DNA of 64,000 nt, taken from Paenibacillus sp. FSL R5-0490. Lineage in GTDB: Bacteria; Bacillota; Bacilli; Bacillales; Cytobacillaceae. Both the position numbers and the translations under genes were made by a program. Positions 46,551 through 54,748 of the stretch are shown piece after piece. How positions within the stretch are numbered: the first letter of the stretch is position 1; every line of letters begins with the position of its first letter. The notes under the pieces are model-generated. The model had not been told where the DNA came from and ran no database searches. It was given only the letters and a program-made list of their open reading frames with translations. Location of the stretch: NCBI RefSeq assembly GCF_001956215.1, contig NZ_MRTQ01000014.1, positions 62,001 to 126,000 on the forward strand. Reading direction: 5' to 3'.

Positions 46551-46580
46551 TCGAAATAAAAACCGGGTTTAGTATATAAT
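46551..46580 (+). promoter_or_regulatory. Candidate sigma-A promoter of the three-gene cassette
   Basis: TCGAAA (46551-46556) and TATAAT (46575-46580), spacer 18, just upstream of the first gene. No other promoter is evident within the cassette. Confidence 0.45.
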
Positions 46581-46614
46581 AAGTAATAAAAGGTAAATGA
46601 GGGAGGGGAGTAAA

Positions 46615-47148
46615 GTGCAAACTTATGTCGTTTATCTATATGAAAAAGTTTCCAATATCCATTTGGAATTAAATAAATATAGTGAAGGTCTATTTACATT
46701 TGATCCCCTCCCTGTGGTAGGTATTATATCTAATAATTCAATCGACGTACCAAATAGAAAATCAATTGTTGAAAGTCTTAATTTAAAGCCGTTTGAAATA
46801 ATACAAAACCACTTTGATTTATTTATAAGAAAATCAAAACAGTTAAATGTTACTATAAAACAAATCCAATTCACTAATGAAATTGAATTCGATTTGGAAG
46901 AAGAAATTGATGAAGCAATTGAACTGAAGGATTATGAGGTTCTTTTTAAATTAATTAAAGAAGTAAGAGATGATCATGTTGATATTTTTTCTATAACGTT
47001 CCTATACGATGGGAAAAGTTATAGAATGACAAAACACGCTGTAGCTGAGGTTCTAGGTGAATCAAATGATGTACCGGATATCATAGTGAAATCTCCACTT
47101 TCACTTATAGCAGGTTTGAAAAAATTCCCTTCCTCTGAATATATGTAA
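46615..47148 (+). CDS. Protein of unknown function, cassette gene 1
   Basis: 177 residues, soluble, no signal peptide. N-terminal strand VQTYVVYLYEKVS, then ISNNSIDVPNRKSIVESLNLKPF, an acidic helix (EFDLEEEIDEAIELKDYEVLFKLI) and a short strand IFSITFLYDGKSYRMTKHAVAEVL. I recognise no family. The frame opens at ATG 46597, but a strong GGGAGGGGAG (about 46602-46611) favours GTG 46615. It is 13 bases ahead of gene 2, with which it forms an operon. Confidence 0.65.
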   Translation: MQTYVVYLYEKVSNIHLELNKYSEGLFTFDPLPVVGIISNNSIDVPNRKSIVESLNLKPFEIIQNHFDLFIRKSKQLNVTIKQIQFTNEIEFDLEEEIDEAIELKDYEVLFKLIKEVRDDHVDIFSITFLYDGKSYRMTKHAVAEVLGESNDVPDIIVKSPLSLIAGLKKFPSSEYM

Positions 47149-47161
47149 AGGAGGGGCTTTT

Positions 47162-47845
47162 TTGTTGAAACAGTTCTTTTTGATGCAAACAGTTCAATTC
47201 ATTGCTCTGTACTTTATTTTTAGGTTCTGGAGTGATTCAACTTGGTATCAAAATAAGGAGAAAGAAATATTATTTGTAGTTGTTACATATCTTTTCTCTT
47301 TGATGCTTGGTTGGTTTACTTGGATTCTAAGGCCCATTAAGATTGAGGTTAAACAGACAAATCAATTGGGAAGCGGTATTGACCAAACCCTAATAGTTCA
47401 AGTTAATGGAGAGTCTAAGACTGATCAAAATTTAAAAACAGTTAAGCTAGAATTGGTAATTAATAGAAAGATAAGTATTTGGTGGTGGCTATTAATGTTG
47501 AGGCTTAAGAAGCAAGATGTTCAATTAGTAGTAGCCCCGGTACCACATGGTATGCTTTTACAAGCCCATGACAGGTTCCAAATAAGTGAGGTAACATCTA
47601 CTGAGAACGGTTTTAATATTGACCTATCAGATTTTTTAATTCAGCTACGCAATCAGATTGGAAAATTATCAATTGAAAAAACTTATCTTTATTCAGTGAC
47701 TGAACATGAAGATATCACGATTCCATCAAACATGTCTTCAGTTGTTCAGCCAATGTTAACGGTTAATGGAAAGCCAATAAAATTATTACATTTATTAATT
47801 GATTTTGATACAAATCAACATGAGATAAAGTTTTTCAAAAAATAG
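47162..47845 (+). CDS. Two-pass membrane protein of unknown function, cassette gene 2
   Basis: 227 residues. Two membrane segments (about 5-22 and 36-57, the latter VVVTYLFSLMLGWFTWIL) form a hairpin, leaving residues 60-227 probably in the cytoplasm. That domain is mostly beta-stranded, with an amphipathic Trp-rich stretch (ISIWWWLLMLRLKKQD near 105). I recognise no family. Start is TTG 47162 (or the adjacent TTG 47165) behind AGGAGGGG. It ends 13 bases before gene 3. Confidence 0.65.
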   Translation: MLKQFFLMQTVQFIALYFIFRFWSDSTWYQNKEKEILFVVVTYLFSLMLGWFTWILRPIKIEVKQTNQLGSGIDQTLIVQVNGESKTDQNLKTVKLELVINRKISIWWWLLMLRLKKQDVQLVVAPVPHGMLLQAHDRFQISEVTSTENGFNIDLSDFLIQLRNQIGKLSIEKTYLYSVTEHEDITIPSNMSSVVQPMLTVNGKPIKLLHLLIDFDTNQHEIKFFKK

Positions 47846-47858
47846 AAGGTGTGATCTA

Positions 47859-48974
47859 GTGGTTAAAAAGAAAAGAATTAAGGAATGGAGATTGTCCGTT
47901 TGGGAATTGGACAAGGACTTGACACTTGAAGAAGTCACTAAGAACTTGCAATTAAAATACAATTTGCCAATAGATTACCTTAAGGATAGAAAGGACCTAA
48001 ACGAAACTGAGAAAACACTGCAAAATGGGTGGCACCCAGGCAATGGAGAGGATAGCTTTAATATAAAGGAAATTTCGATTGCCAATAACAAAATAAGATA
48101 CATTCATGCTATCGGGTATTATGAAAAAGCAGAATCTAAAAATAAAGCGGTAATAAAAAGTGAAGGCACTAAGGACATTATAATACCTAGACATTTAAGG
48201 GTTTTTAATCGTTCTTGTGAGGCAGTGTTTTTTGAATTAAGCGGTAAAGTTTATACGGTTATTGAGGTTTCTCCAAGTGAAGCAGGTAGGGTACGCTCCG
48301 TTCTGTTTGGACAAGGTAGAAAGGAAAACAAAAAAGAAGAATGGCTGAAAGTGAACTATAAGGATGTAAAACAGTTCAAATTCGATAGCAAGTTCTTTTA
48401 CTGGTTACTTTCAAAAGTCGGAAATGAATTCGAATATGAAGATAAAAAAGACTATAAATTAAACCTTTATGATGTTTCGGCGGTAGCACATTCTACTGAT
48501 CAAGAAGAGTATGATAGTACAAGCATCGGAACAAATATTTTAGGTTCCTTGCCAGCGTTGTCTGGACTGGGAAGTAACCAGAGCGTTTATGAGGCAGGTT
48601 TTACCTTTAAACTGCCTAAGCTATCATTAACCCTGAAAATTTCAGAAAATGCAGAGTGCTTTATAAACCTGGACAATTCAAGCGCGACGAATGATAAAGG
48701 TGAATCAGTATCGGTAAAAGATGATACTGAGTATGTACGTAGTATATTAACTATTTATGCAATTTTGCTTATAACCTTAAAGAAAGCATATAATAGTGAA
48801 ATTTCTGGTGGATCGTGGACAACAAGTGAAGAGGAATCCCAAAGAAAGAAATGGGGATTGTTTGTAATAAATGAATTATGTGAAGAAAATAATATTACCC
48901 TGGAAGATATCAAGGAACTATTCAAAAAGCAAGAAGAATCTAAAAAAAGGCTAGGAAAGTTTGCTGTGAAGTAG
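47859..48974 (+). CDS. Protein of unknown function, cassette gene 3
   Basis: 371 residues, start GTG 47859. The N-terminal half (to about 190) is mixed alpha/beta with RIKEWRLSVWELDKDL, NRSCEAVFFELSGKVYTVIEV and SEAGRVRSVLFGQG. The middle (about 235-285) is Ser/Gly-rich, ending in TFKLPKLSLTLKIS. A hydrophobic helix near 300-315 (ILTIYAILLITLKK) could touch the membrane. The C-terminus is charged and helical. No catalytic motif of a nuclease, ATPase, NADase or protease is evident. Conserved spacing with genes 1 and 2 suggests a three-protein system. Confidence 0.65.
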   Translation: MVKKKRIKEWRLSVWELDKDLTLEEVTKNLQLKYNLPIDYLKDRKDLNETEKTLQNGWHPGNGEDSFNIKEISIANNKIRYIHAIGYYEKAESKNKAVIKSEGTKDIIIPRHLRVFNRSCEAVFFELSGKVYTVIEVSPSEAGRVRSVLFGQGRKENKKEEWLKVNYKDVKQFKFDSKFFYWLLSKVGNEFEYEDKKDYKLNLYDVSAVAHSTDQEEYDSTSIGTNILGSLPALSGLGSNQSVYEAGFTFKLPKLSLTLKISENAECFINLDNSSATNDKGESVSVKDDTEYVRSILTIYAILLITLKKAYNSEISGGSWTTSEEESQRKKWGLFVINELCEENNITLEDIKELFKKQEESKKRLGKFAVK

Positions 48975-49035
48975 GGAATGCTTTTGTTCCCTTATACAAT
49001 TGTCTTAGCACAATATATAATAGAAGAAACTTATT

Positions 49036-49067
49036 GCTCATCACCTTTAAGCGGTGGTGAGCTTTTT
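49036..49067 (+). terminator. Intrinsic terminator of the three-gene cassette
   Basis: GCTCATCACC pairs with GGTGGTGAGC, then TTTTT. Strong. Confidence 0.85.
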
Positions 49068-49204
49068 GTTTGCCTTCATTTATAAATACATCTATAACGC
49101 ATAGTATCTATTTTTGCAAAAACATCATTATATAAAGATAAAAAAGATGCTTTAGATACAATATATAGTGTTTTGTGGTAGTTTTTAAATCAATATATAG
49201 TTTT

Positions 49205-49510
49205 TTATCTTTATCGAATCATGGGGTGCTGTTTCTAGATGAAATAGCGGAGTTCACAAAGAAAACACTTGATATGCTCCGTCAGCCCTTAGAGAGTGGC
49301 AAAGTAAGCATTAGCCGTACACAGGCAACCGTAACATATCCAGCCTCTTTTATTCTGATAGGTGCTATGAACCCTTGTCCGTGCGGTTATGCCGGCTCGA
49401 ATTCCCACTACTGCACCTGTACATCCAAACAAATTATTGCCTATCAAAATAAGCTGTCAGGTCCATTAAGAGACCGATTTGATATTAATTTATCATTGCT
49501 GCCTGTCCAT
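49205..49510 (+). pseudogene. comM (YifB, Mg-chelatase-like ATPase) internal fragment
   Basis: About 100 codons match the middle of ComM: HGVLFLDEIAEF, MLRQPLESGKVSISR, ASFILIGAMNPCPCGYAG, CTCTSKQIIAYQNKLSGPLRDRFDI. The N-terminal roughly 280 residues (including Walker A) and the C-terminus are missing. The right edge coincides exactly with the IS21-type left end at 49511. The left edge follows an AT-rich stretch with duplicated AATATATAGT. Confidence 0.8.
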
Positions 49511-49627
49511 TGTAAACGCTAGAATAAAGTTGACAGTTTTCGCTTGATTAGATTTTACACTTTTGCTCTATCAGCCTAAAACTTTAGTAAAATAGTTTGT
49601 GATGTTATTTTACTGGAGGTTAGGATT

Positions 49628-51187
49628 TTGGAGGAGAAATTAGTGTTGTATGTAAAGATTCAGGAATTACACAAACGGAAATTTAAAGTAGCACAAATAG
49701 CCAAGGAGCTTAAGATTTCAAGGCCAACTGTCTATAAATATTTAGATATGACATTGGAGGAAGCAAAAGCTTACACTGAACGCCCACATGGGAGGCAAAA
49801 GAAATTAGATAGCCATAAAGACTGGATACTTGCTTGGTTAGAAGAATACCCGCACCTGAGCGGTGCACAAATTCATGATTGGCTCCTTGAAAGATACCCC
49901 GATCTGATAGTCGGGGGAAGTACGGTGAGATCTTATGTAAAAGAAGTCAGGGAAATTTATCAGATTGAGAAGAAAGTAATTGTTCGTCAATACGAAGCTG
50001 TTCCCGAACAACCGATGGGCAAACAACTTCAGGTAGATTGGGGTGAAACAAAGCAGAAGACTACTGACAACAAAGAGATTAAGCTGTACTTCATTGCGTT
50101 TGTCATGGCTCATTCAAGGTACAAATACATGGAGTGGCAGACACGTCCTTTCACTACTAGAGACGCAATCCGGTGTCATGAAAATGCTTTTCAATTTTAT
50201 GGAGGACGCACCGAAGAAATCGTATATGATCAGGATCATCTAATCACAGTCAGCGAGAATGCAGGCCAGCTGCTTTTAACAGCTGAGTTTCAAAGTTATG
50301 TGAATGAACGTAAGTTTAAAATTCACCTATGCAGAAGAGCTGACCCGGAATCTAAGGGCATGATTGAAAATGTGGTGAAGTACATAAAAGGTAATTTCGC
50401 AGACAGTCGAGTGTTTAGCGACATAGGGGATTGGAATCATCGGGCATTACAATGGCTCCAGCGAACTGGGAACCATCAGGTTCATCAAACAATGAAAAAA
50501 AGACCAGCAGAAGTGTTTCTCCTCGAAAAGCAACACTTACAGCCAGTCTCTTCATTACTTTCATATGAAAGTACCAATAATCAAAGTATAACAAGAAGTG
50601 TAAGTAAGGACAACACAATCCGTTATAAGTCAAACCGTTATTCCGTTCCACTTGGGACTTATCAAACAAATTCTGAAAATCTTGTTTTGATTGAAGTTAA
50701 AGGTAGAGAACAACAGACGCTCGTGATTCGAAAACAAGCAGAAGGTGAAATCATCGCCGAGCATGACATCAGTGTAGAGAAAGGAAAGCTAATTCAAAAT
50801 CGCAATCATACACGTGATCGATCAAAAGGAATTGAAGAGTTTAAACAACGTTTGATTTCCTCTTTTGAAGATCAGAAACAGGCAGCTGCATATTTTGATA
50901 AGATCAGTAAAGAATACCCAAGATATCGACGGGATCAGTTCGCAATCATTCAGCAGGTGGTTCAAAAATATCCAGCGTTTATTGACTCGGTTATGACCAA
51001 GTGTATGACAGAAAAATTGGTTAGTGCCAACGATTTTCGTGACATTGCACATCACCTGTATACATCAAATCAACAGCCAGTACAGGAGATAGAATCCCTT
51101 TCTGCCAAGCCAGCAAAACATTCTAGTATCAAGGCTTCTACTCGATCCCTAAATACGTATACTAGCATTTTAGGGGGGCGAGCATAA
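49628..51187 (+). CDS. istA: IS21-family transposase IstA
   Basis: 519 residues: N-terminal helix-turn-helix (KVAQIAKELKISRPTVYKYL), then the integrase core with DDE residues in LQVDWGE (near 138), YDQDH (near 200) and ESKGMIE (near 242), and a C-terminal beta-barrel. It appears intact. Start is TTG 49628 with TGGAGG upstream. Its stop overlaps the start of istB by one base. Confidence 0.93.
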   Translation: MEEKLVLYVKIQELHKRKFKVAQIAKELKISRPTVYKYLDMTLEEAKAYTERPHGRQKKLDSHKDWILAWLEEYPHLSGAQIHDWLLERYPDLIVGGSTVRSYVKEVREIYQIEKKVIVRQYEAVPEQPMGKQLQVDWGETKQKTTDNKEIKLYFIAFVMAHSRYKYMEWQTRPFTTRDAIRCHENAFQFYGGRTEEIVYDQDHLITVSENAGQLLLTAEFQSYVNERKFKIHLCRRADPESKGMIENVVKYIKGNFADSRVFSDIGDWNHRALQWLQRTGNHQVHQTMKKRPAEVFLLEKQHLQPVSSLLSYESTNNQSITRSVSKDNTIRYKSNRYSVPLGTYQTNSENLVLIEVKGREQQTLVIRKQAEGEIIAEHDISVEKGKLIQNRNHTRDRSKGIEEFKQRLISSFEDQKQAAAYFDKISKEYPRYRRDQFAIIQQVVQKYPAFIDSVMTKCMTEKLVSANDFRDIAHHLYTSNQQPVQEIESLSAKPAKHSSIKASTRSLNTYTSILGGRA

Positions 51188-51951
51188 TGCATAAAACAGT
51201 GAATGAACTGCAGGATCAATTTCGTCAGTTACGATTAGCAGAAACCGCGGAGGAGCTACCACAGCTTCTTCGCGAAGCCGAAAAAGCTTCATGGACATAC
51301 TTGGAGTTTTTGGAGTCTATTACGCGGTATGAATTAGCAAAACGTGAAGCGAAAAGTCTAGAAAAAAGAATGAAATGGGCACGTTTCCCTTTCGTGAAGT
51401 CATTAGATGAATTTGAACTAAAAGACCAAAACGTTCTGACTGCCCGTCAGTTAACCCAACTTAGAGAGTTAAGTTGGCTAGAGCAGCAGTACAACTTAAT
51501 ACTATTAGGCCCACCCGGTATTGGTAAAACGTATATCGCAGTTGGATTGGGGCTCGAAGCCGTTCACAGAGGATTCCATGTTTACTTCGTCACGATGGGT
51601 GAACTTATTCAACTCTTAAAAACGGAAGAATATCTGAACAAATCAAAGGTACAACTTAAACGGATCAGAAGTTCTGACCTAGTAATTATCGATGATTTGA
51701 TGTATATGGCGATGGATCAGAGAGAGGCGAACCTATTCTTCCATTTAATTAACCATTTATACGAACGAAGTTCGATTATTCTGACCTCAAATAAAAGTCC
51801 GGATGAATGGGGCAATTTAATTGGGGATCAAGGCATTATGACGGCAATTTTGGATAGATTACTTCATCGTGTGGAAGTCATTCACGGTAGAGAAGATGAG
51901 GAAAGTCATCGTATGAGAAATCGGAAAAGCATATTTTCAGCCGAAGTGTAA
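51187..51951 (+). CDS. istB: IS21-family helper ATPase IstB
   Basis: 254 residues, AAA+ type: Walker A LLGPPGIGKT (near 106), Walker B DLVIIDDLMYM (near 163), sensor segment SIILTSNKSPDEWG. It directs IstA to target DNA. Intact; ATG overlaps the istA stop. Confidence 0.93.
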   Translation: MHKTVNELQDQFRQLRLAETAEELPQLLREAEKASWTYLEFLESITRYELAKREAKSLEKRMKWARFPFVKSLDEFELKDQNVLTARQLTQLRELSWLEQQYNLILLGPPGIGKTYIAVGLGLEAVHRGFHVYFVTMGELIQLLKTEEYLNKSKVQLKRIRSSDLVIIDDLMYMAMDQREANLFFHLINHLYERSSIILTSNKSPDEWGNLIGDQGIMTAILDRLLHRVEVIHGREDEESHRMRNRKSIFSAEV

Positions 51952-51996
51952 AAAGGAAATGAGCAAAAAGTGTAAAATTCGACTTGACGTCTACAA

Positions 51997-52258
51997 TAGT
52001 ATGGCATTCTTTGAATGCAATGGCTTACGGCTAATGTTATCACTACCTGAAAAAGATGAATTCGCCCATTCAAGTTCAGTTATTTATTTTCAAGTAACTA
52101 ATATTAAAGATACTTATGAGCGATTAGTAATTAAAGAAGTTATCTTTATCGATGAACCACATGTTGTAGCGAAAATGGGACAAACAGAAACATGGATGGC
52201 ATTTTTTAAAGATACAGAAGATAATACTCATGCATTAATGAGTGAAGTACAAGAATAA
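51997..52258 (+). pseudogene. Glyoxalase/VOC-family protein, C-terminal fragment
   Basis: From the IS right end onward the frame encodes MAFFECNGLRLMLSLPE, SVIYFQVTNIKDTYERL, FIDEPHVVAKMGQTETWMAFFKDTEDN, the second half of a VOC-superfamily protein. The first half is absent, removed or displaced at the IS junction. The in-frame start at 51959 lies inside the IS. Confidence 0.8.
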
Positions 52259-52266
52259 GTAAACCA

Positions 52267-52305
52267 AAAGGAGACCGTCTCAATAACCAACGGTCTCCTT
52301 CAATT
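52267..52305 (+). terminator. Intrinsic terminator
   Basis: AAGGAGACCGT (52267-52277) pairs with ACGGTCTCCTT (52289-52299), then a T-rich tail. It originally ended the VOC gene. Confidence 0.8.
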
Positions 52306-52353
52306 TTAATTAGCCTTTTTTGAAGTAATGGCGCCTGACCCCCGACACTTTAA

Positions 52354-52458
52354 AGCGATAGTATAGTTGAGGTCAAGCACCTGTATCCGGATGTAAAAGA
52401 GATAATAGAACAGAAGATTGAAAAGAACGGGCAGAAATATCCTGTTAGGAATATTTAA
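52354..52458 (+). pseudogene. Short orphan coding remnant
   Basis: Between stop codons the frame reads EVKHLYPDVKEIIEQKIEKN ending PVRNI, which looks like a real protein tail, but I cannot name it. Flanking GGCGCCTGACCCCC (about 52330) and GGAACCGTCCCCGCGC (about 52468) resemble Bacillus repeat sequences associated with REP-type transposases. The rest of the 497-base gap up to 52755 holds only the Fnr-type site. Confidence 0.3.
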
Positions 52459-52602
52459 TAATATTGAGTAGCGTGGGAACCGTCCCCGCGCTTCCTCTAA
52501 CGGGGTCATACCTGAAAAACGTTCATCCTTCACCCAGCTTGGTTATTTTTTAATATGCAATTGGCCAGTCCCTCAAATACAGGGAATGATTTAAAATAAA
52601 TT

Positions 52603-52620
52603 TTGTGAGATAAATCACAA
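52603..52620 (+). promoter_or_regulatory. Consensus Fnr/CRP-type binding site
   Basis: TTGTGA-GATAAA-TCACAA is a perfect palindrome matching the TGTGA-N6-TCACA box. A TACCAT at 52641-52646 could be a -10 element, placing the site near -41.5 relative to a start at about 52653, the position of an activator. It precedes the PAS gene at 52756. Confidence 0.65.
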
Positions 52621-52755
52621 TGCACGATAATGATTAATGCTACCATTATTAATGAGGTTAGATAATAATCACCTAAAAAAGACGATTTTTCCTCTTTATT
52701 ATTTGTACTATTGTATTTTTTTCATAAAGAGGGATCGCATAAAGGAGAGTTAGAA

Positions 52756-53235
52756 ATGTCAGTAGATAAATTGTCAGAATTAATTAGTCCTGAAGCTGTC
52801 ATTAACTTTGAAACTGGTGCAATTAAAGCAAGCACTTTGGATTCAATTATCAATCTCTTACCATTTGAAATGGGTTTTTGCGACGCTAACGATATTTTCC
52901 GGTGGTATTCTAATAATCCAGACCGCGTTCATGGTCGCCGTAAAGAAGCAATTGGTCGCCATGTGCTTGAGCTTCACCCAAAAGTGGCTCATCACGTTGA
53001 AAAGCTGTTGAATGATTTCCGTTCAGGAGCACGCGATGAATGGGAATTTTGGTTTCCAAAACGCTCCGGCGTAGAGACTGGACAGATCTACCAAAAATTC
53101 ATGGCGGTACGTGATGAAAATGGAAAATACCTTGGCTGTATGGATGTAACCGTTAATTTGGACATTTTCACAGGAAAAGAAGGTAAAAATACCCCTGAAA
53201 CTATTGAAGAATTTATAGCTGTTAAGCCTGAATAA
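52756..53235 (+). CDS. Stand-alone PAS-domain protein
   Basis: 159 residues forming a single PAS domain like that at the C-terminus of DUF438 proteins: GFCDANDIFRWYSNNPDR, RKEAIGRHVLELHP, DEWEFWFPKRSG, YQKFMAVRDENGKYLGCMDVTVN. No output domain is attached, so it must act through a partner, perhaps as a redox, heme or gas sensor. The upstream Fnr-type box suggests oxygen-limited expression. The frame extends to 52711, but AAAGGAGAG precedes ATG 52756. Confidence 0.82.
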   Translation: MSVDKLSELISPEAVINFETGAIKASTLDSIINLLPFEMGFCDANDIFRWYSNNPDRVHGRRKEAIGRHVLELHPKVAHHVEKLLNDFRSGARDEWEFWFPKRSGVETGQIYQKFMAVRDENGKYLGCMDVTVNLDIFTGKEGKNTPETIEEFIAVKPE

Positions 53236-53263
53236 AAATATCTTTTCAATTTGAAAGGCCGCT

Positions 53264-53306
53264 GAAAAACACACTGGATTCCCTAATTCAATGTGTTTTT
53301 CTTTGT
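53264..53306 (+). terminator. Intrinsic terminator of the PAS gene
   Basis: GAAAAACACA (53264-53273) pairs with TGTGTTTTTC (53292-53301), followed by TTTG. Confidence 0.7.
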
Positions 53307-53418
53307 ATAGGGTCTTCCAAATCTTTGACTCTTTGAAGTGTTAAGTTATTGTCGTAAACACTACTCAAAGACAAAATTAAGAATATAGTTATAAATTATC
53401 CTATAAACGAGTTCTTCG

Positions 53419-53452
53419 AAAAAACCGCATCTATTTATGATACGGTTCTTCG
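53419..53452 (-). repeat. rlmH-type attachment site, copy C
   Basis: Read on the minus strand: GAAGAACCGTATCATAAAT then AGATGCGGTTTTTTC. It encodes Glu-Glu-Pro-Tyr-His-Lys-stop, like the rlmH end, and resembles the direct repeat GAAGCRTATCAYAAAT-GATGCGGTTT of staphylococcal cassette elements. No rlmH body is attached. It lies in the 358-base gap between the PAS and natB-like genes. Confidence 0.75.
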
Positions 53453-53543
53453 TAATATGGCTAGGTGCAGTCTAATCTTCGATCGAATCATCTAAAACAA
53501 AAAGTAGAATAGCTGTAATTTCAATAGAAAAAATGAAGTTAAT

Positions 53544-53580
53544 AAAAAATAAATCCCTTGCATGTAACCACAAGGGATTT
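53544..53580 (-). terminator. Intrinsic terminator of the natAB-like operon
   Basis: AAATCCCTTG (53551-53560) pairs with CAAGGGATTT (53571-53580); on the minus strand it is followed by ATTTTTT. Confidence 0.8.
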
Positions 53581-53593
53581 GGTATTATTTATT

Positions 53594-54748
53594 TTATGAT
53601 AACACCCATTTATCTTTCGCAAATAAAATACGACCTACTGCTAGAATTACTAACGCTAACACTATGTTAACTCCAAGTGTAAGAAACACATGCTCGATAT
53701 CTATGATTCCAACAAATAATTCTTTAAAAGTTGCAAAGACATTTAAGATTGGTAATAAAAAATGTGTAGTAGTTAATTCATTTAGCCCGACACTTGTGAT
53801 GAATAAGGCTGGTAAAATTCCAACCATAATTATGGGTGTTCCGTAGCTTTGTGCTTCCTTTACCGTCTTACCAAAAACACTTGTCAGCAATAGCGCTGAA
53901 GCCATCAATGCAGCGAAACTAATGATAATTAAAAGAGCGACCGTACCAATTAACCAAACACTTCCTTCCATTGTTAAGCCGGCTTTTAACTGTTCTGTAA
54001 AGAAGTAGATTTCAATAAATACAATTCCTAACGTTAAAATGCCTGTAATCGTAGCGAGAATAACGAGTGTTAACCATTTGCCTAATAAAAATGAACTGCG
54101 ATTTACAGGTGTCATTAATAAAGCTTCCATCGTACGGCGTTCTTTTTCACCTGCAATAAAATCTGCTGCTGAAGATGAAATACCTACACCTACTGCAATA
54201 ACTAGCATCATTGGAATAAGGAAGCTCATCATTTGTACAGATTGATCACCTTCGATTACTTGTACTTTATTAACTGTAAAAGGTGTTAAAATTGATATCT
54301 CGATATTTTGTTCTCCTAAACGTTCTGAAACAATTGTCTGACTGTATTGAGTTAATGCCATTTCTATTTCTGACATCGCTATAAAGCTATTTTCACTATA
54401 TTCATCGCCTAAAATTTGAATCGTTGGCATATTCCCCGAAGCGATTTGCTGTTCGAAATCGTCAGAAAGAACAAGTCCAGCTACTGCTTCACCTTCTTTA
54501 ATGGCAGCTTCAACATCATCAACAGCACGAAGTTGTAAATTTTCTTCTCCATCAAGTAATACTTTCACAAAATCAAGGTGCTCTTTTTCTGTCACGATAT
54601 GAAGTTGGATTTCCTCGTCCGGTGCCATCATTTTTTCATAGAAAAATACTAATGCTGACATTAAAATTATTGGTAAAAATACAGTTAAAAGTAATGTGCG
54701 TTGATCTCGAAATGTATCCTTTAACTCTTTTTTGAATATATTAAGCAT
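53594..54748 (-). CDS. natB: ABC-2 type export permease (NatB-like)
   Basis: About 384 residues. One N-terminal membrane segment (TLLLTVFLPIILMSALVFFYEKM), a roughly 130-residue outside domain, then five further segments with the ABC-2 signature region IAVGVGISSSAADFIAGEKERRTMEALLMTPV. This is the NatB (Na+ exporter)/YhaP-like layout. ATG 54748 lies nine bases after GGAGG and overlaps the natA-like stop; upstream in-frame starts overlap the ribosome binding site. The exported substrate is not certain. Confidence 0.85.
   Translation of the reverse strand: MLNIFKKELKDTFRDQRTLLLTVFLPIILMSALVFFYEKMMAPDEEIQLHIVTEKEHLDFVKVLLDGEENLQLRAVDDVEAAIKEGEAVAGLVLSDDFEQQIASGNMPTIQILGDEYSENSFIAMSEIEMALTQYSQTIVSERLGEQNIEISILTPFTVNKVQVIEGDQSVQMMSFLIPMMLVIAVGVGISSSAADFIAGEKERRTMEALLMTPVNRSSFLLGKWLTLVILATITGILTLGIVFIEIYFFTEQLKAGLTMEGSVWLIGTVALLIIISFAALMASALLLTSVFGKTVKEAQSYGTPIIMVGILPALFITSVGLNELTTTHFLLPILNVFATFKELFVGIIDIEHVFLTLGVNIVLALVILAVGRILFAKDKWVLS

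Larger units (their letters stand above)
49511..51995 (+). mobile_element. IS21-family insertion sequence
   Basis: About 2.5 kb. Ends are TGTAAACG at the left and, on the opposite strand, TGTAGACG at the right, giving 5'-TG...CA-3'. Inner terminal repeats share ATTTTACACTTTTGCTC (left, about 49551) with a near-identical inverted copy at about 51960-51980. It carries istA and istB. No target duplication is visible: flanks differ and belong to different broken genes. Confidence 0.82.

Noticed and set aside
46615..48974. Assignment of the three-gene cassette to a known defence system (Kiwa, Gabija, CBASS or similar)
   Set aside because: None of the expected nuclease, helicase, cyclase or DUF4868-type motifs could be seen, so no name was given.
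51959..51996. Complete small protein starting at 51959
   Set aside because: The first codons lie inside the IS21-type right end; only the part after 51996 matches the VOC family.
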